This document shows, one piece after another, positions 35,974 to 47,597 of a stretch of 64,000 bases of DNA. A program made the position numbers and the translations under genes. Below the pieces are notes generated by a model that was not told the DNA's origin, ran no database searches, and was given only the letters and a program-made list of their open reading frames with translations. The stretch is from Arthrinium phaeospermum (taxonomy: Eukaryota; Ascomycota; Sordariomycetes; Amphisphaeriales; Apiosporaceae), in assembly GCA_006503535.1 (NCBI GenBank), contig QYRS01000003.1:3162001-3226000 (forward strand), written 5' to 3'. The stretch's first letter is position 1. Each line of letters opens with the position of its first letter.

Positions 35974-38684
35974 CTTCACCTGGGTTCACGGCTGGTTGTC
36001 AGAGCACTGCGGGGATGCGTGTTGCTACTACCGTAGGCCGGCGCTCGGTGTTCTTGTAGGTAGCTGTGATGTATAAGCTACGTCACTCTGGCGCAAGTGC
36101 GTGTAGATGGATGGGTTGGGAGCCGGGTGTAAGGATCCAAGTATACAACCCCCAAGAAGCAAGGACGGGATGAAGCTATTATTATACCTGGGGTACTAGA
36201 AAGGAGCGGAGGAAGAATGGGGAGTAACGGTGAAGTCCATATAGCCCAGAGAAAGTTCGCGAAGATGGGGGATGGAGTCGTAGTAGTAGCAACAGCAATA
36301 GTCCAGTCGAGCCCCAAGGGTAGCAGGGTAGGCCAACATTCTTTTGCCGTTCACATGAAATGTTATGGTCCCATTGCGCCTGGCTAGTAGTAGGCTACCA
36401 TACTTGACCCATCGCTTCCCGGTAGAAAATCCTCCCAGAAGCCAGAGCAGAGCCCAGAAGATGTCCACTTGTCCACCTGTGCCACTACGAGTGGATGCTC
36501 AGCTTTCCATATTGCGTATGGGGGGTCCATCTGGGAAGATTGGCATGGCGGTAGTCCCTGGGCTTTGGTAGCAAAAGGCATGCTAATACTTGCGGGTCGT
36601 TGGGAAAACTACCTCCCCAAGCTCCCTGGCCCAGAACCCGGGCCTGGAGATAACAGCTTTGTTACCCGAGGCAGGAGCAGTAATCCGACCAATGCAGGAA
36701 GGACCCTCTCCCGGGTAACGGCTGCCACCGCCAAAAAGTTCCTTTCATGTACAGTAACCAGGTATGTTGGCATTGGCCTCGATTTTTTTCTTCAATTCTT
36801 TCCTACCCGTTTGCCACGGCCAAGTGCCAAGCGGCTATCGCCCGACACCGTTTCGGCGTTCGCGATTAAGCAAAAGGCTTACTCATCCGGGAGGCAAGGA
36901 TCTACATTATAGGCCATGCTTGCATCACGGGCCTTTCGTCACAATGCGACTGGTTTTTGTGATTCGTGGCCAGGTTTGATGTTCGGCGAACATGAATCAT
37001 GACAATTGCTTACACAGCAGCGTATATGCAGCTGAAAGAAAGCAGATAATATGTTGCGCATTGCGCGCCACTCGATATGCAGCATGTTCTGCAGAGTAGA
37101 GTAGGCATGACGGGAAATCTCGGCTGCTCGTTTTGATGTTGAAATTGGGTGTACATGCATGGCATGGGATTGGCCTCGTCAGGCTGGAATTTTTCTTCTT
37201 CTCATCTCTTCCTCTCTCCTTTCAGTGGAGGGATCGCAACCTGAAGCGGCTCTTCAATGCCGCCCAAAGATCTCGGAAACAGGGGGGTTCAAGTAATGAC
37301 ACCTGCTGAAATATCTCGAGTTCGTCCGCTCAGACGTCCTGAGACCCGTTTATCCAATTTCGAACAGACGGTGCCCTTCCAGAAACGGCTACGAGTCGTG
37401 TAATCTGATTCGATACCAAGTTTTGTTCCGCGCCCAACGGCGGGGCGAGTCGCAACAGGGGAGAAGAAAAAAAAGGTACATCGGGCTAAGAAGCGAGTTT
37501 TATCTCCGTCTTCTATTGATGAGCCATATCCACTCTTCCAAGTACAAGTATCAGGACCCTCTTCCCTCTCGTACTTGTCGTCGTAAAGCGGTAAAGGGAA
37601 AGAGTGTCGGTCAAACCTGCGAATAGTAATACATCAACAATAGCTTCTTCACTAGACGGCCATCATCGGCTAAGGACGGATCCGCGGGTTCCCAGTCCCG
37701 AGCCACTCGGAAGTGAATTGGGCGTACATACGAACGGCCATCGAATTCGACCTCGTTGTTGATCAGTCATGTTCCTTTGACACGCTCAATACATCTTGCC
37801 CCACAGAAAGACGACGAATTCCGTCATTCATGCATGCATATGTGCTATAATTACGTGGAAGAACATATCGAAGCAATGATCCTACATGTTGATCGAAGGG
37901 CGCGAGAAGGAGAAAAAAAAAATCTTTTTGTTGCGCATCACCAACCCGGCAAAAGATCTTCCTGCTTCCCCTTTCTTTTGCCCAGGATCGTGGCGCGGCC
38001 CTAACGCCTGACAGATCTAGACAGAATCTAGATAAAAGGCGCTAGAAGCCGCCTAGCGCCCTGAAACAGAAACATTGATCCGGGCGCAGAAGCCGGGCGT
38101 AGCACATCTGCCGAGGGGCTGTCGCTGGCGCAGGAGACCGGCGCTAACAGTCGAGCTGTCTTTTCTAGCTGCTGGCTGTTCCGGACGCACTGGCTCGTTG
38201 CTCGGCTACGGTGGCAGGTATAGTCGGTAAGTCCATAGATCTGCATTGGAGCCCTTCTTACCGGTGATACGAAAGTTGGGTCTTTGGATATTGGCAATAA
38301 TCCGCAACGACCGCATCACGCCTTGTCGCTCCGGATCTCAACCGGATGTATCACTCCTACGTAGATTCAGATCTCTGGTCTAAGCTTAACCCTAATTGCC
38401 GCGGAACCGCCCAGATATGTTTCCTATGAGCCCTTGGGAACCATAGTTGACAATCAAGAAGAAATCGAACTGTATACTGCTAATTATGGCTGTCCAAGGA
38501 CTCGTGACTGTACATTGTACGTATACGTGTCCAGGGCTGGAGCTGTACATGTAGGAAGCATCCTCTTCACCAGGGGTAATAGTCGCAAATAGCAAGCCCA
38601 AGTCTCACGACATTGCTTCCATTCATCGCCATCTCTACTCGACGTGGGACGAACCTGAAATATATTCATATAGCAGTAGTCTAA
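35974..38684. other. 2.7-kb intergenic spacer between two MFS genes
   Basis: Upstream of the DHA1 transporter and downstream of the inositol-type transporter. Open frames up to about 147 codons (for example 36469-36912) show no motif. A-rich (37465-37475, 37912-37922) and T-rich tracts are present. Nothing further can be supported. Confidence 0.5.
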
Positions 38685-40481
38685 TCACCTGCCAGCCCTC
38701 CCCCGCCTCCGAACCCCCCAATCCTCCTCCAACAGCCCCGTCGCCTCCTCGAGGCTCAGCCCAGTCGTCTCGGGGTAGATGCGCCAGACGGCCGCCCAGC
38801 CGCCGACGCACACGGCCGCGTAGAGCACAAACGTCCACGTCGGCGTGAGCGCGTCCATGAGGGGCAGGAACGTCAGCCCCACCACGAAGTTGGCCGACCA
38901 GTTGGTCGCCGTCGACAGCCCGCTGCCCAGCGACCGCACGCTCAGCGGGAATAGCTCGCTCTGCATCCAGGGCACGTTGCCCAGCCCCAGCGCGTAGGCG
39001 GCCACGAAGACGATCATGCTGACCAGGATGGTGACGGCGGCACCGCTGTTCTCGTCCGCGTCGCCAGACTCGGGCACCCCGCCGAGGCCGTGATCCGGCA
39101 GCTTAATGAACCGGAAGCCGCCGGCCGACAGGAGGAGGCCCAGCACCATGAAGGGGATGGAGTGCAGCAGGATCCGGCGGCGGCCAATGCGATCTATGAG
39201 TAATAACGCCGCAACCGTAAATACAAAGTTGGAGACCGCAACGCTCAAGGAGGTGAGGGTCGGTATCGAAAAACCCAAGAGCGTGAAAATCGTAGCCGAG
39301 AAGTACATCAGCGAGTTCTAAATGTATGTGTCAGCAGTAGCGACTTTTCTGTTACAAGCAGATTGATGCAGTGTAACGATGGATGCCGGGTTTTGTTGTA
39401 CTTACAAATCCGCACAGCTGCTGTAGCCCCTGAAGAAGACAAGCAATAGTCAAAGCCCGCCGGTTCTTAGGGACCGTAACCAGCTCACGCCAGCCCTCCG
39501 TCCAAGCGCGGCTCCCCTTGGCGCCCCGAAGGACGCCACCTTCTTCCTCCTCCTCGCGCACCTCGCGCCGGATATCTTGCAAGACCCGCTCGGCGGCCGT
39601 ACCCGAGCCCAAGCCCGACCCCAGCGTCTTCCCGATGACCTGCCTCGCCGCCGCGGCCCGACCGACCTTGACGAGCCACCGCGGCGTCTCGGGCATGCCC
39701 AACAGCAACGCCGCCTGCAGCACGGCCGGCAGCGCGCCGAGCCCCACCATGTAGCGCCAACCCTGGTCGTGGCCCGCCAAGGCCCAGCCGACGACGTAGG
39801 CGACGACCTGCCCCAGGGTGATGGCCAGCACGTTGAGCGTGACCAGCATGCCGCGGTGGGCCGCGGGGGCCAGCTCGGCGATGTAGAGGGGCGTGACGAA
39901 GCTGGCGGCGCCGACGGCGGCGCCCACCACAGACCGGCCCGCCACCATCTGCCCGACGGTTGAGGCGTAGGCCTGGCCCAGCGCCCCCGCCGCGAAGAGG
40001 ATGTCGGCAAGCAGGATCACGGGGCGGCGGCCGAAGCGGTCGGCGAGGACCGAGGATAGGGGCGAGGCGACGAGGGCGAGGAGCGACGTGCACGACGTGA
40101 CGATGGATTTGTCGGTCACGGTCAATTCGCGGCCAGAGAGGGAGGTGCCTAGGGAGACCAGGGTCGCGGAGATAACGCCGGTGTCGTCTGTGTATCGCAA
40201 GAGAGTTAATAAGCCAGTTCGTTACCCAAGTGGAAGGGAACCCCGAGTTGCAGTAGATAAGGGAAGCACCTACAGCCAAATAGCAGCCCGCTAATGCCCG
40301 CTGAGATGGCCAACAGCCACATGAATAGCCCTATCTTCTGCTCTCCATCTACTCGATGCTCTTCATCGTGCGCGGATCCGTTTGCGTAGCCGCCATCGCG
40401 ATGCCGCGGCTCGTCGTAATCGGGCCCATCGTCATCTTCCTCTCGATGCGCAATCAGCGGCGCATCCGCCGACGTTGCCAT
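38685..40481 (-). CDS. MFS sugar/polyol transporter, myo-inositol (ITR) type
   Basis: Twelve-TM sugar-porter family protein, 540 residues from exons 40481-40274, 40187-39406 and 39317-38685. Junctions restore GISGLLFGYDTGVIS (TM1) and QGLQQLCGFNSLMYFSATIF (TM7), the signatures of fungal proton/myo-inositol symporters. Other sugar-porter motifs: ADRFGRRPVIL after TM2, AGRSVVGAAVGAASFVTPLYIAELAP (TM4 with ELAP replacing PLYIAE-PE-), PETPRWL after TM6, DRIGRRR after TM8 and PETTGLSLEEA near the C-terminus. The N-terminal 50 residues are acidic. The loop before TM10 (about 410-430) has an acidic GDADENSG stretch. Substrate is inferred from family likeness; another polyol or hexose is possible. 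Confidence 0.9.
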
Positions 40482-41183
40482 ACTCTTCAGGAGATAGGAG
40501 GGGAGGAGACGACTGATGGCAACTCAGCCCTTCTTCATATGTGCAAATGCGAGCAGGAAACAAACAACAAAACCCGATAATGAGAGAATGTGACAAGCTC
40601 CCCCGTGATGATGATGATGCCGGGGGACTTAACCTAATATCGGACTATCGGACTGGCGGGTTACTGGAGCCGTGACGCACTAAGTTTATGCAGGGTGCAA
40701 AGCAAAGGTGGGATGACCCCTGGTCCGTGCATCTGATTGGTGGTTACGTCGCAATCTGATCCGAAGCCCATCCCGCCCTTGCATGCGAATACCTATAGAG
40801 AGCAGGGACCTATGCAGATACTACTGACCTCTCGGCACGTCAGACCTTCTCAAATTCCATTCTTAAACGGTCTTCGGGGTCACTGTGTAAGAATAGCCAA
40901 GCTCTTCGTATCAGGGTCGTTGCTCGTGATAGGAAGGCCGGATTGCATACACTTAGCAACGACGAAGAATCCCAACTATAAGTGCGTGTAGGTAGGTACG
41001 GCATGCGCCCAGGACGTCTGATATAAAAAGAGGTATGTATAAACGTAGGATACTAAACATAGGGTATTTAACAAGGACCGCTGTCTGGCAACGAAAATAT
41101 GGTACATTGAAACAAGCATGAAATCTTCCCCATCCTCCTTATCCTCCTCCTCTCTATGTACCCGAGCAAATCCCCCCCCCCCC
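40482..41183. other. Intergenic spacer
   Basis: Promoter side of the inositol-type transporter and 3' side of the RGS gene. Contains a C-homopolymer (about 41171-41184) at the stop of the RGS gene and a short ATG-rich repeat (GATGATGATG, about 40608-40620). Confidence 0.5.
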
Positions 41184-42662
41184 CTAGAAAACCCCCAGCA
41201 CCGGCGCCGCCAGCGCCCCCGCCGTCACCGTCAGCGAGGCAAGCCCGCTCCAGAGCACGGCCCGGCGCACGACGCGGTCCTGCATCGCCCGCACGTGCTT
41301 GTTCTGCGTCGTGATGGAGACCTCGAAGATCTTGCGCCACGTCGACTTCTGCTGGTACGCGCCCACCCACGGCTCCGACCCGAACGCGTCGTTGGCCCCG
41401 CCGAGGCTCTGCAGGATGGGCTTGCGCAGCGGGTCCGTGTCGGCCATCCTGTTCATCGACGACGACGAAGAAGAGGGCGGTCTTTTCTCGTCGTCGTCGT
41501 ACTCCCTCTTGTCCTCATCGGGGGAGGAGGGAGAGGTGAAATCCTCGTCGGCGAACTGCTCCCACGGCCGCAGGTTCCGCTTGTAGTTCCAGTGCAAGAT
41601 AACGCACATGCCGTGCCGCGACGCGAGGTAGAACAGGATCCCCACGAAGAAGAAGAGCGTCGGGATCAGTCGCAGGAAGCGGCTCAGGCCCGAAAGGATC
41701 AGGGCGGCGTCCAGCCCGAGGCCGAGCATGACGAGCGCAGCCGCCAGGAAACGGCCAAATATCACGCGGGGCCGGCTGCTGTTGGATATACTCCACTTGA
41801 CGAAGTTGGGGTGGCATTGGCCCTTGAGCAGCGTCTCGGCCGCGATAAAGGCAGGTAGGAGGGCGGACGGGTGCGTGGTGTGCTCTACCGCCTGGATGCA
41901 AGCGATTCGGTCAGAGTGGGTCAGGTTCAGTTGCCTGGGTCCGCTGGTCGAGATGTAATGGCGGACAATCCGATTCATTTCTTCGCGAAAGGGCTGTACG
42001 GAGACTACGTGAGGTCAGTCAGTCAGTACGAGAAGGATAGGGGTTCTCTCGGTTAACTGACAAGGCCGGCCATCGCGCTGTGCTTTGTTGATCTGATATT
42101 CGCCCGAAGTGTACGACTTAGGCCAGGAGAAATTCTTAAGTGACGTAGCGCTGCTTGGAGACGTGACATTGCTCCTATCGTACTGGGGGCTTTTCTCCAG
42201 GATCTCCAGGATGTGGTTCATTCTGCCGGCGATCTCGCTCGAACTGTTCGACCTGGCGCGCACCGTGCTTGGTCGAGTAACGATCTTACTCGAATCCCAG
42301 ACAGGCGAGGAATCCTTCTGCTCCTGTGGTAAAAGACTCCATCGCTCAACGTAGTCGCAATACCAGAGAAAGAATTGGAGACACTCTGCATCGTACTCGA
42401 TGTACATCAGATAGTCCATGAAGTCGTTGAGAGAACATGGCTGGATCAGGGCTTTAGTATCTGCACATGGCTTGATACGGGCAATAATGGTTTGTCTTAC
42501 CGGAAGCGTTCGGTTCCTTGCAATCTCTTCGAACGACAAGCTTTCTGGTATACTTGACTTACACGCTTCCGCCCTCTCCAAACAGTCGGCATAGTCGGCG
42601 TCCGTCAAGGCCGCTTTGTCACGCCTCAGATAGTCTGGACGTCGGTAGAAGAGGAGAGGCAT
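41184..42662 (-). CDS. RGS-domain protein with C-terminal membrane segments
   Basis: Exons 42662-42501, 42440-42062 and 42004-41184 encode 453 residues. The junctions give NRTLPPCSLNDFMDYLMYIEYDAECLQFFLWYCDYVERW, the start of a fungal RGS (regulator of G-protein signalling) domain, and FSVQPFREEMNRIVRHYI, its later half; the domain is split by a Ser/Thr-rich insert (about 118-180). After it come helices resembling the RGS end (ALLPAFIAAETLLKGQCHPNF) and three hydrophobic segments: about 280-300 (FLAAALVMLGLGLDAALIL), 305-325 (LIPTLFFFVGILFYLA) and 432-452. RGS proteins speed GTP hydrolysis on G-alpha; here membrane anchoring is predicted. The 60-nt first intron has no stop and is in frame, so it could be retained. 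Start at 42662 (MPLLFYRRPDYL) fits relatives; ATG 42695 is an alternative. Confidence 0.82.
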
Positions 42663-44359
42663 CTGGTGGTGGGTGAACTGTTCTCTGCCAGTCATTCGCA
42701 GTCTAGGTATGTGGTAGTAATCGTGTCATTGTTGGGACGAGACTTGATAGAAGAGACAGAACACAGTCCGCTGTCGGGTGCGGTTTAGTCTAAATACAGC
42801 TGAGTATGTTCAAAGCAAATGGGAGAAACTTGGGTCTATGTATCGGCTCCGACAAATGCATGCAACGGAGTCCCTGTTCTGATAAGGAGTATGCGTCCTT
42901 GGTCTGGCTGACGCACATGAGGTACGGGAGAGGGGCTCTGGCCATACCGACCCAGCGTGGTGGAATCAAGTGGGCAACTGGCAGCGGGGGTATCACTGTC
43001 TCATCCAGATCAAGAAAGTTCGGTAGCTGGAACATGAACTTGGGACCAAGCCCTTCGCAGGTTGGCGTGCGATGCGTCCGATCTCGTGTGCAAGTTGAGC
43101 CGCAAGGAACAAGCATTCTATTGTCGCATGTTACTGCCATGGAGCAGCGTAATGTATTCGCGGCATCATCTGTCATACTGGTAGTTTCCCGCCGTTTACC
43201 ATGGCATCCTTGAATGCTGTGGGCGAGTACTCAAGAGATCGACTCTCGCAATCCCCGGGCGATCATACAAGCTGAGCCACAACCAGAGCTTCCTGATTGG
43301 CCCATTGGACATTGTGTCAACAGTACCAACGCTATGTCAGCCCAGCACGCACATGCCGGACCAAGCAGAAATTCTGTAACGTCCATATTGGTCAGCACCT
43401 AGAAAACCAGTGGAAGCTTCGTTGTCCTGAGGTTTGACTTTGTTTGAACGCCCAGCCTTATCAGTAAACATGCGTGATCTTAGTACAGGTACCGCAGTCA
43501 CTGCCATGTCGAAGCCAACTTCTAGAAGCATAGGTGGTAAATATCGAGTCTGTATCGCCATAATACTAGTAGTAGGTACACTGTATCCACCTGCACTGCC
43601 CTGGTCTGCGGGCCAAAGACGATCTGATGCGACGAAGTGTCACGGCAAGTCCTCGCGTAAGAGCCGGGATTGTCGGATTGTCGAAGTACGGTAGTATTCG
43701 ACCCAGGCGTCAGCCAAACACATATGTAATAAGCTGAACCCTTCCTTTGCGCCTCGGGGTTTGGCTCTGCACGCCATCTGATATATTTAGCGATCTTCCA
43801 TGTACTTGTATTGGGGGTCGCATTGAATATCAGCTCCTTGACCCACTTCCCGCTCGCATCTGAGACTGCTCAGCTGGCGGCAAGGCGGCGGTCGACCGCC
43901 CCTCGAGGAGCAGCTGGGCGCCTATCTTTAGGTTCCAGCTAGCCAATCGCATTGTTAGAGTGTAGCTTTCCATTTCAGATCGACGCGCCCACAACACTTG
44001 ACAACCTTTTGTCGTTCAGGATTTCATGCCGTCGTAGCTTGGGGGTGGTGGGTTTTCCATGTGGCCCGAAAGATGCTCTTGGGAGGCCTTTTGCACGATG
44101 TTTCAGAGTGGGGTTGTTTTGCTTTCCGAGAGAGATAAAGTAGGCGATGGTTTCCGTCTGCGCTGAAGTGCAGGGAAGGGATCAGCATGATGCCTGCATG
44201 AACAATGTGTCGGATATCTGATACTGACTACCAGGCTTGGCACAGCTTCCCCTCATTCTGCATTGCTGGAAACCCCCATCTGCCCTCACTCTTCAGTATC
44301 ATGTGCGAGTCATAAAGAGACACGGGTGGCTCGCCCAAGGCCTTGGTGACCCCATCGTG
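42663..44359. other. 1.7-kb intergenic spacer
   Basis: Upstream of the RGS gene and downstream of the Cys-rich membrane gene. Overlapping open frames on both strands at 42790-43213 have no motif and mirror each other, so they are not called. Confidence 0.5.
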
Positions 44360-45292
44360 TTAGCCAAGAAACAGCCGCCGGATCATGACAAAGACAGCGA
44401 CAAACGTCGAGATGTGGGCAGTTCGAGGCTTCGTTGTACAAAATAACGGATGCAGGGTTGCTCTACTGCTACTGCTGCTGCTACTGGCACTACTATTCAA
44501 AGCGATTTCTCCGAATTTGTAGGTAGTAGCATTCGGAGTGGCGGCGGCTTCCGCTGTATCTTCTGGTAGCAGCCCGCTCTGCGTCCCCGACGAGATGTCA
44601 TACTGCAGACATCCGTAGGAGGAGCAATCCGTCTGGTTGGGACAACAGCCCCCGCCTTGTTCCAAGTCGCATTGGGTCAGACCTGGTGCGCATACAGCCG
44701 GCTTGGTTGGCCCCGGCTCGCAAGTTGTCGTCGCGTTATCGCAGCAGTATATACCAGAGTCGCTGAAGCCCGTCCTATAACAGAACATGGGACTCGCGCA
44801 ACATATGTCCTATTGAAGACTCAATATTGGAAGGTTGTCCGATGGTAGACACGGAAGGGGGCTAGGACCTGAACTTGTACTCACCCGTATATCGAAGCTC
44901 TGGCACCCGTGCAGCTCGTCGGGGCACATGGTGCTATCCGCTGGGCTCTGAGAGATCACGAAGTCCTCCATCTTCTGGTCAGCGTCATACGTGAGAGATT
45001 CGTTCAGGGCCATAATATCAGCCGGGACCTGCGTCTCGTTTTTCTCTTCCTTGTTGCCCACCCACGAGACTAAGGCGTAGCTCTGCCCCAAGTATAGCGC
45101 CGTGAACACAATGCCGATGATCATGATGCCCGCGACGACGACCACCAGACATATGACAACCGGCCATCGCAACTGGGGATGTTCTTCGAAGAAACAGTGA
45201 AACCGGTGCCAGTCAAACTAGGACTTGTCTATATTCCAGATCTTGCGATTGTGGGAGGCGCATTGGAAGTCGTTGGGATTGTTGTTTACCAT
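44360..45292 (-). pseudogene. Cys-rich single-pass membrane protein with in-frame stop near its N-terminus
   Basis: No recognised family. Two exons, 45292-44885 and 44809-44360 (75-nt intron), read in one frame for 286 codons except for a TAG at 45220-45218, 24 codons after the ATG. Reading on both sides looks coding: MVNNNPNDFQCASHNRKIWNIDKS, stop, FDWHRFHCFFEEHPQLRW, followed by a transmembrane helix (VVICLVVVVAGIMIIGIVFTALYL). The ectodomain has N-glycosylation sequons and two Cys clusters (DELHGCQSFDIR-DICCASPMFCYRTG and GIYCCDNATTTC...CAPGLTQCDLEQGGGCCPNQTDCSSYGC), then a Ser run and a weakly hydrophobic tail. Alternatives are a 72-nt intron directly after the ATG (GTAAAC to CCTAG, in-frame), which would remove the stop, or a sequencing error. 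Called pseudogene only provisionally; the gene may be intact. Confidence 0.5.
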
Positions 45293-46121
45293 GCCGAGTC
45301 TGCGAACAGGTCTGTGTAGCGTACGGGGAGTCTAGTTCACTGCCGTGGGTACGTTTGATGAGGGCAAAGTGATCTTCTCAGAGAGTGTAGGAGTACGTGG
45401 TTAACAATCTGATCGGTAGAGAGTTAAGAAATAGGATAAATTACTTGTAGGTATTGAGGAATCAGGCAATGTAATCAAGTCATCAACACTTGGAAGACTG
45501 TGACTGTTGATATTAGCCCATCTGGATCTGATGCATGTCAAAAGGCGCTAGTTAGGGGAGCCTCGAAGCTGCCTCCTGTCGCTCTTTCTTCTTTCGAGAA
45601 ACATGCTACACTCTCATCCGGCAAACGAGCCTTCCCATTTTGGTTCATACGATAAGCACAAGAACATGAACTGTGTAACTTATACGTCTTTATTGCAATC
45701 TGGATAGTAATGAATTCTACGTGACGTTGTCCATTATCGATAGAAAAGCACTCGCAAGCCACGAGGATTTTATGATGCACCAAAAGTCAACCATTGCAAG
45801 ACGTACGACCCGATTCTAATCAGAAGCTCGTCAGAAAAGATATCCATCATGCAAACGCCGTGTACAATGCATATTATCCTAATCGTATACTACATATTCT
45901 TTACTCGTAACCATGTGTTCCAGCGCCGACGGATTAGGGGGCGAAGTGTATCGTCATCTTTTCCTTTCTAGTAAACGCCAGCCTCGCAATCAAGCGTGGG
46001 GTATTAAAAGTAAAAGAGAAGTGAGAATGGAAGAGAAGAGAAGAGGGCGAATTAATCCAGCAGAACAGCAAGCTTCCAGCCTGGCGTGATCCGGCTCGTA
46101 ACTCCAGACCTCCCCAGGGGC
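45293..46121. other. Intergenic spacer
   Basis: Between the promoter of the Cys-rich membrane gene and the 3' end of the Gel gene. No coding potential recognised. Confidence 0.5.
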
Positions 46122-47597
46122 TCATAGCCAGAAAGTGAAGATCATCATCACACCAACAAGACCTGCTGCCATTCCCGCGATTTCATTGGAACCCGAGACA
46201 GCGCTCTTCTTGGATTCTGTAGGCTCTGCTGGCGGATTCGCGCCGCCCGTGGCGGACGGCATCGGGGAGTAGGAGCTTCCTGTCAAGGTGGCGCCAAGGG
46301 TGGGCACGGCGACATTGCCGTCTACGAGCCAACCACCAGAAGTGGCTTTGGGACAGTCGCGAGTCGAGACGCTCTTAGCGTCGTAATCAGTCCGAGAGAC
46401 TCCAGTAGTGGTAATGGCTTTCCACTGGGTCTTCAGGTTCTCGAAGTCGGGAGAAACAGGGGTCGGCTTTCCCTTCCGGGTGAATCCGTCTTCGATGTTG
46501 GCACCGGTGGCGGTAGGGTCGACCTTGGGGCCGTATGAGATCAATCCGTAGTTGTTGGCCTCCTGGATCCATTCATAGATGATGGCACCGGACCAGCTGT
46601 CAGCCATGTCTTCCCCGAATATCGATGCTTGGTCCATAAAGAGGCGGGGACCAGGGACGTTACACCCAGTCTCGGAAAAGAAGAGGGGCACAGGGAAGTC
46701 GCTGGCATTGACCTGGAGATTCTGGTATCCAGAGTTCTGGTAGGTCGCCGGGTCACACCACTCGTACGAGTTCAAGCCAAAGAAATCGACGTTCTCCGAC
46801 GCATTGCCTCCGCAAGTGAGGTAGTCCTGGAGCATAGGCCGCAGCTCGGCAATATCGGCTGCGGAATAGCCAATAGGAATGTTGCGGTAGCCCTTGGCGT
46901 CTCGATAGGCCTTGGTGTCTCGAGCCGCAGCCTTGATGAAGGGAGCAGCCAGGGACTGGTTGGCCTTTGCAATGATCTCGTTTCCAACGAAGAGGCCCAG
47001 CACGTTGTCGTACTTCTGGAACTCGTCTATAACCTTAGTATACTCGTCCAGCTGAGTCTTGTTCCAAAATGTGTTTTCCTACAGCAGTTATTAGTCAGAT
47101 GTGGCGCCAGTTGAAAGAGAGGAGGGCTTACAGGCAAGATGTAGGAGTGGAAGGAATCCATGTCGATCATGGCATAAATGCCGGCATCAGCGAAAGCAGT
47201 CATACAACCCTCGTGGTCAGCTTCGGGATCTACGTGGTAAACCCGAATCGTGTTGGTGCCGAGCGTCTTCATCAGGGTAGCATCTTGCTGGCACTGCTCG
47301 GTATCGACCAGCGGGTCCTCTATAAGTAAGGATAAGGGTTAGAGTTTCTTTTGGGCATATGCCAAGAAGGCTCATAAGTAAGACTAACCTGGGGTCAGCT
47401 GGTACGCAATTCCTAAATATCAGGTTAGCTATGCCATATTTTCCCACATCGAGGAGAGTGGAATACATACCCTTTATGAAGAATTGCTTGCCGCTCTTAT
47501 CGAAGAACTTGTTGCCGACAGCTTCAATGGTAGGAAGCTTAGCAGCGACAGCTGCGCTACTCAGAGCGGCAGCGGCTGCAAGAAGCGAAGAGCGCAT
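46122..47597 (-). CDS. GPI-anchored beta-1,3-glucanosyltransferase (GH72, Gel/Gas family)
   Basis: Cell-wall enzyme that cuts and rejoins beta-1,3-glucan chains at the plasma-membrane outer face. Exons 47597-47471, 47412-47389 (24 nt), 47319-47132 and 47078-46122 encode 431 residues; junctions restore FFIKGIAYQLTPEDPLVDTEQC and HSYILPENTFWNKTQ. Signal peptide: MRSSLLAAAAALSSAAVAA. GH72 catalytic residues are acid/base Glu147 (GLFVGNEII) and nucleophile Glu249 (PLFFSETGCN). The linker is Thr/Ser/Pro-rich. The C-terminus has SAVSGSNEIAG (candidate omega site around Ser/Gly/Asn) then a hydrophobic tail GLVGVMMIFTFWL, as expected for GPI attachment. There is no CBM43/X8 Cys box, placing it with the Gel1/Gas-without-CBM subgroup. 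Identity is very secure. Confidence 0.96.

Noticed and set aside
37720..37760. ACATACGA-like start reminiscent of dispersed fungal 5S rRNA
   Set aside because: The following bases do not continue as 5S rRNA and no internal control region is seen.
42790..43213. Overlapping frames on both strands downstream of the inositol/RGS region
   Set aside because: Mutually antisense, motif-free and without splice-consistent neighbours.
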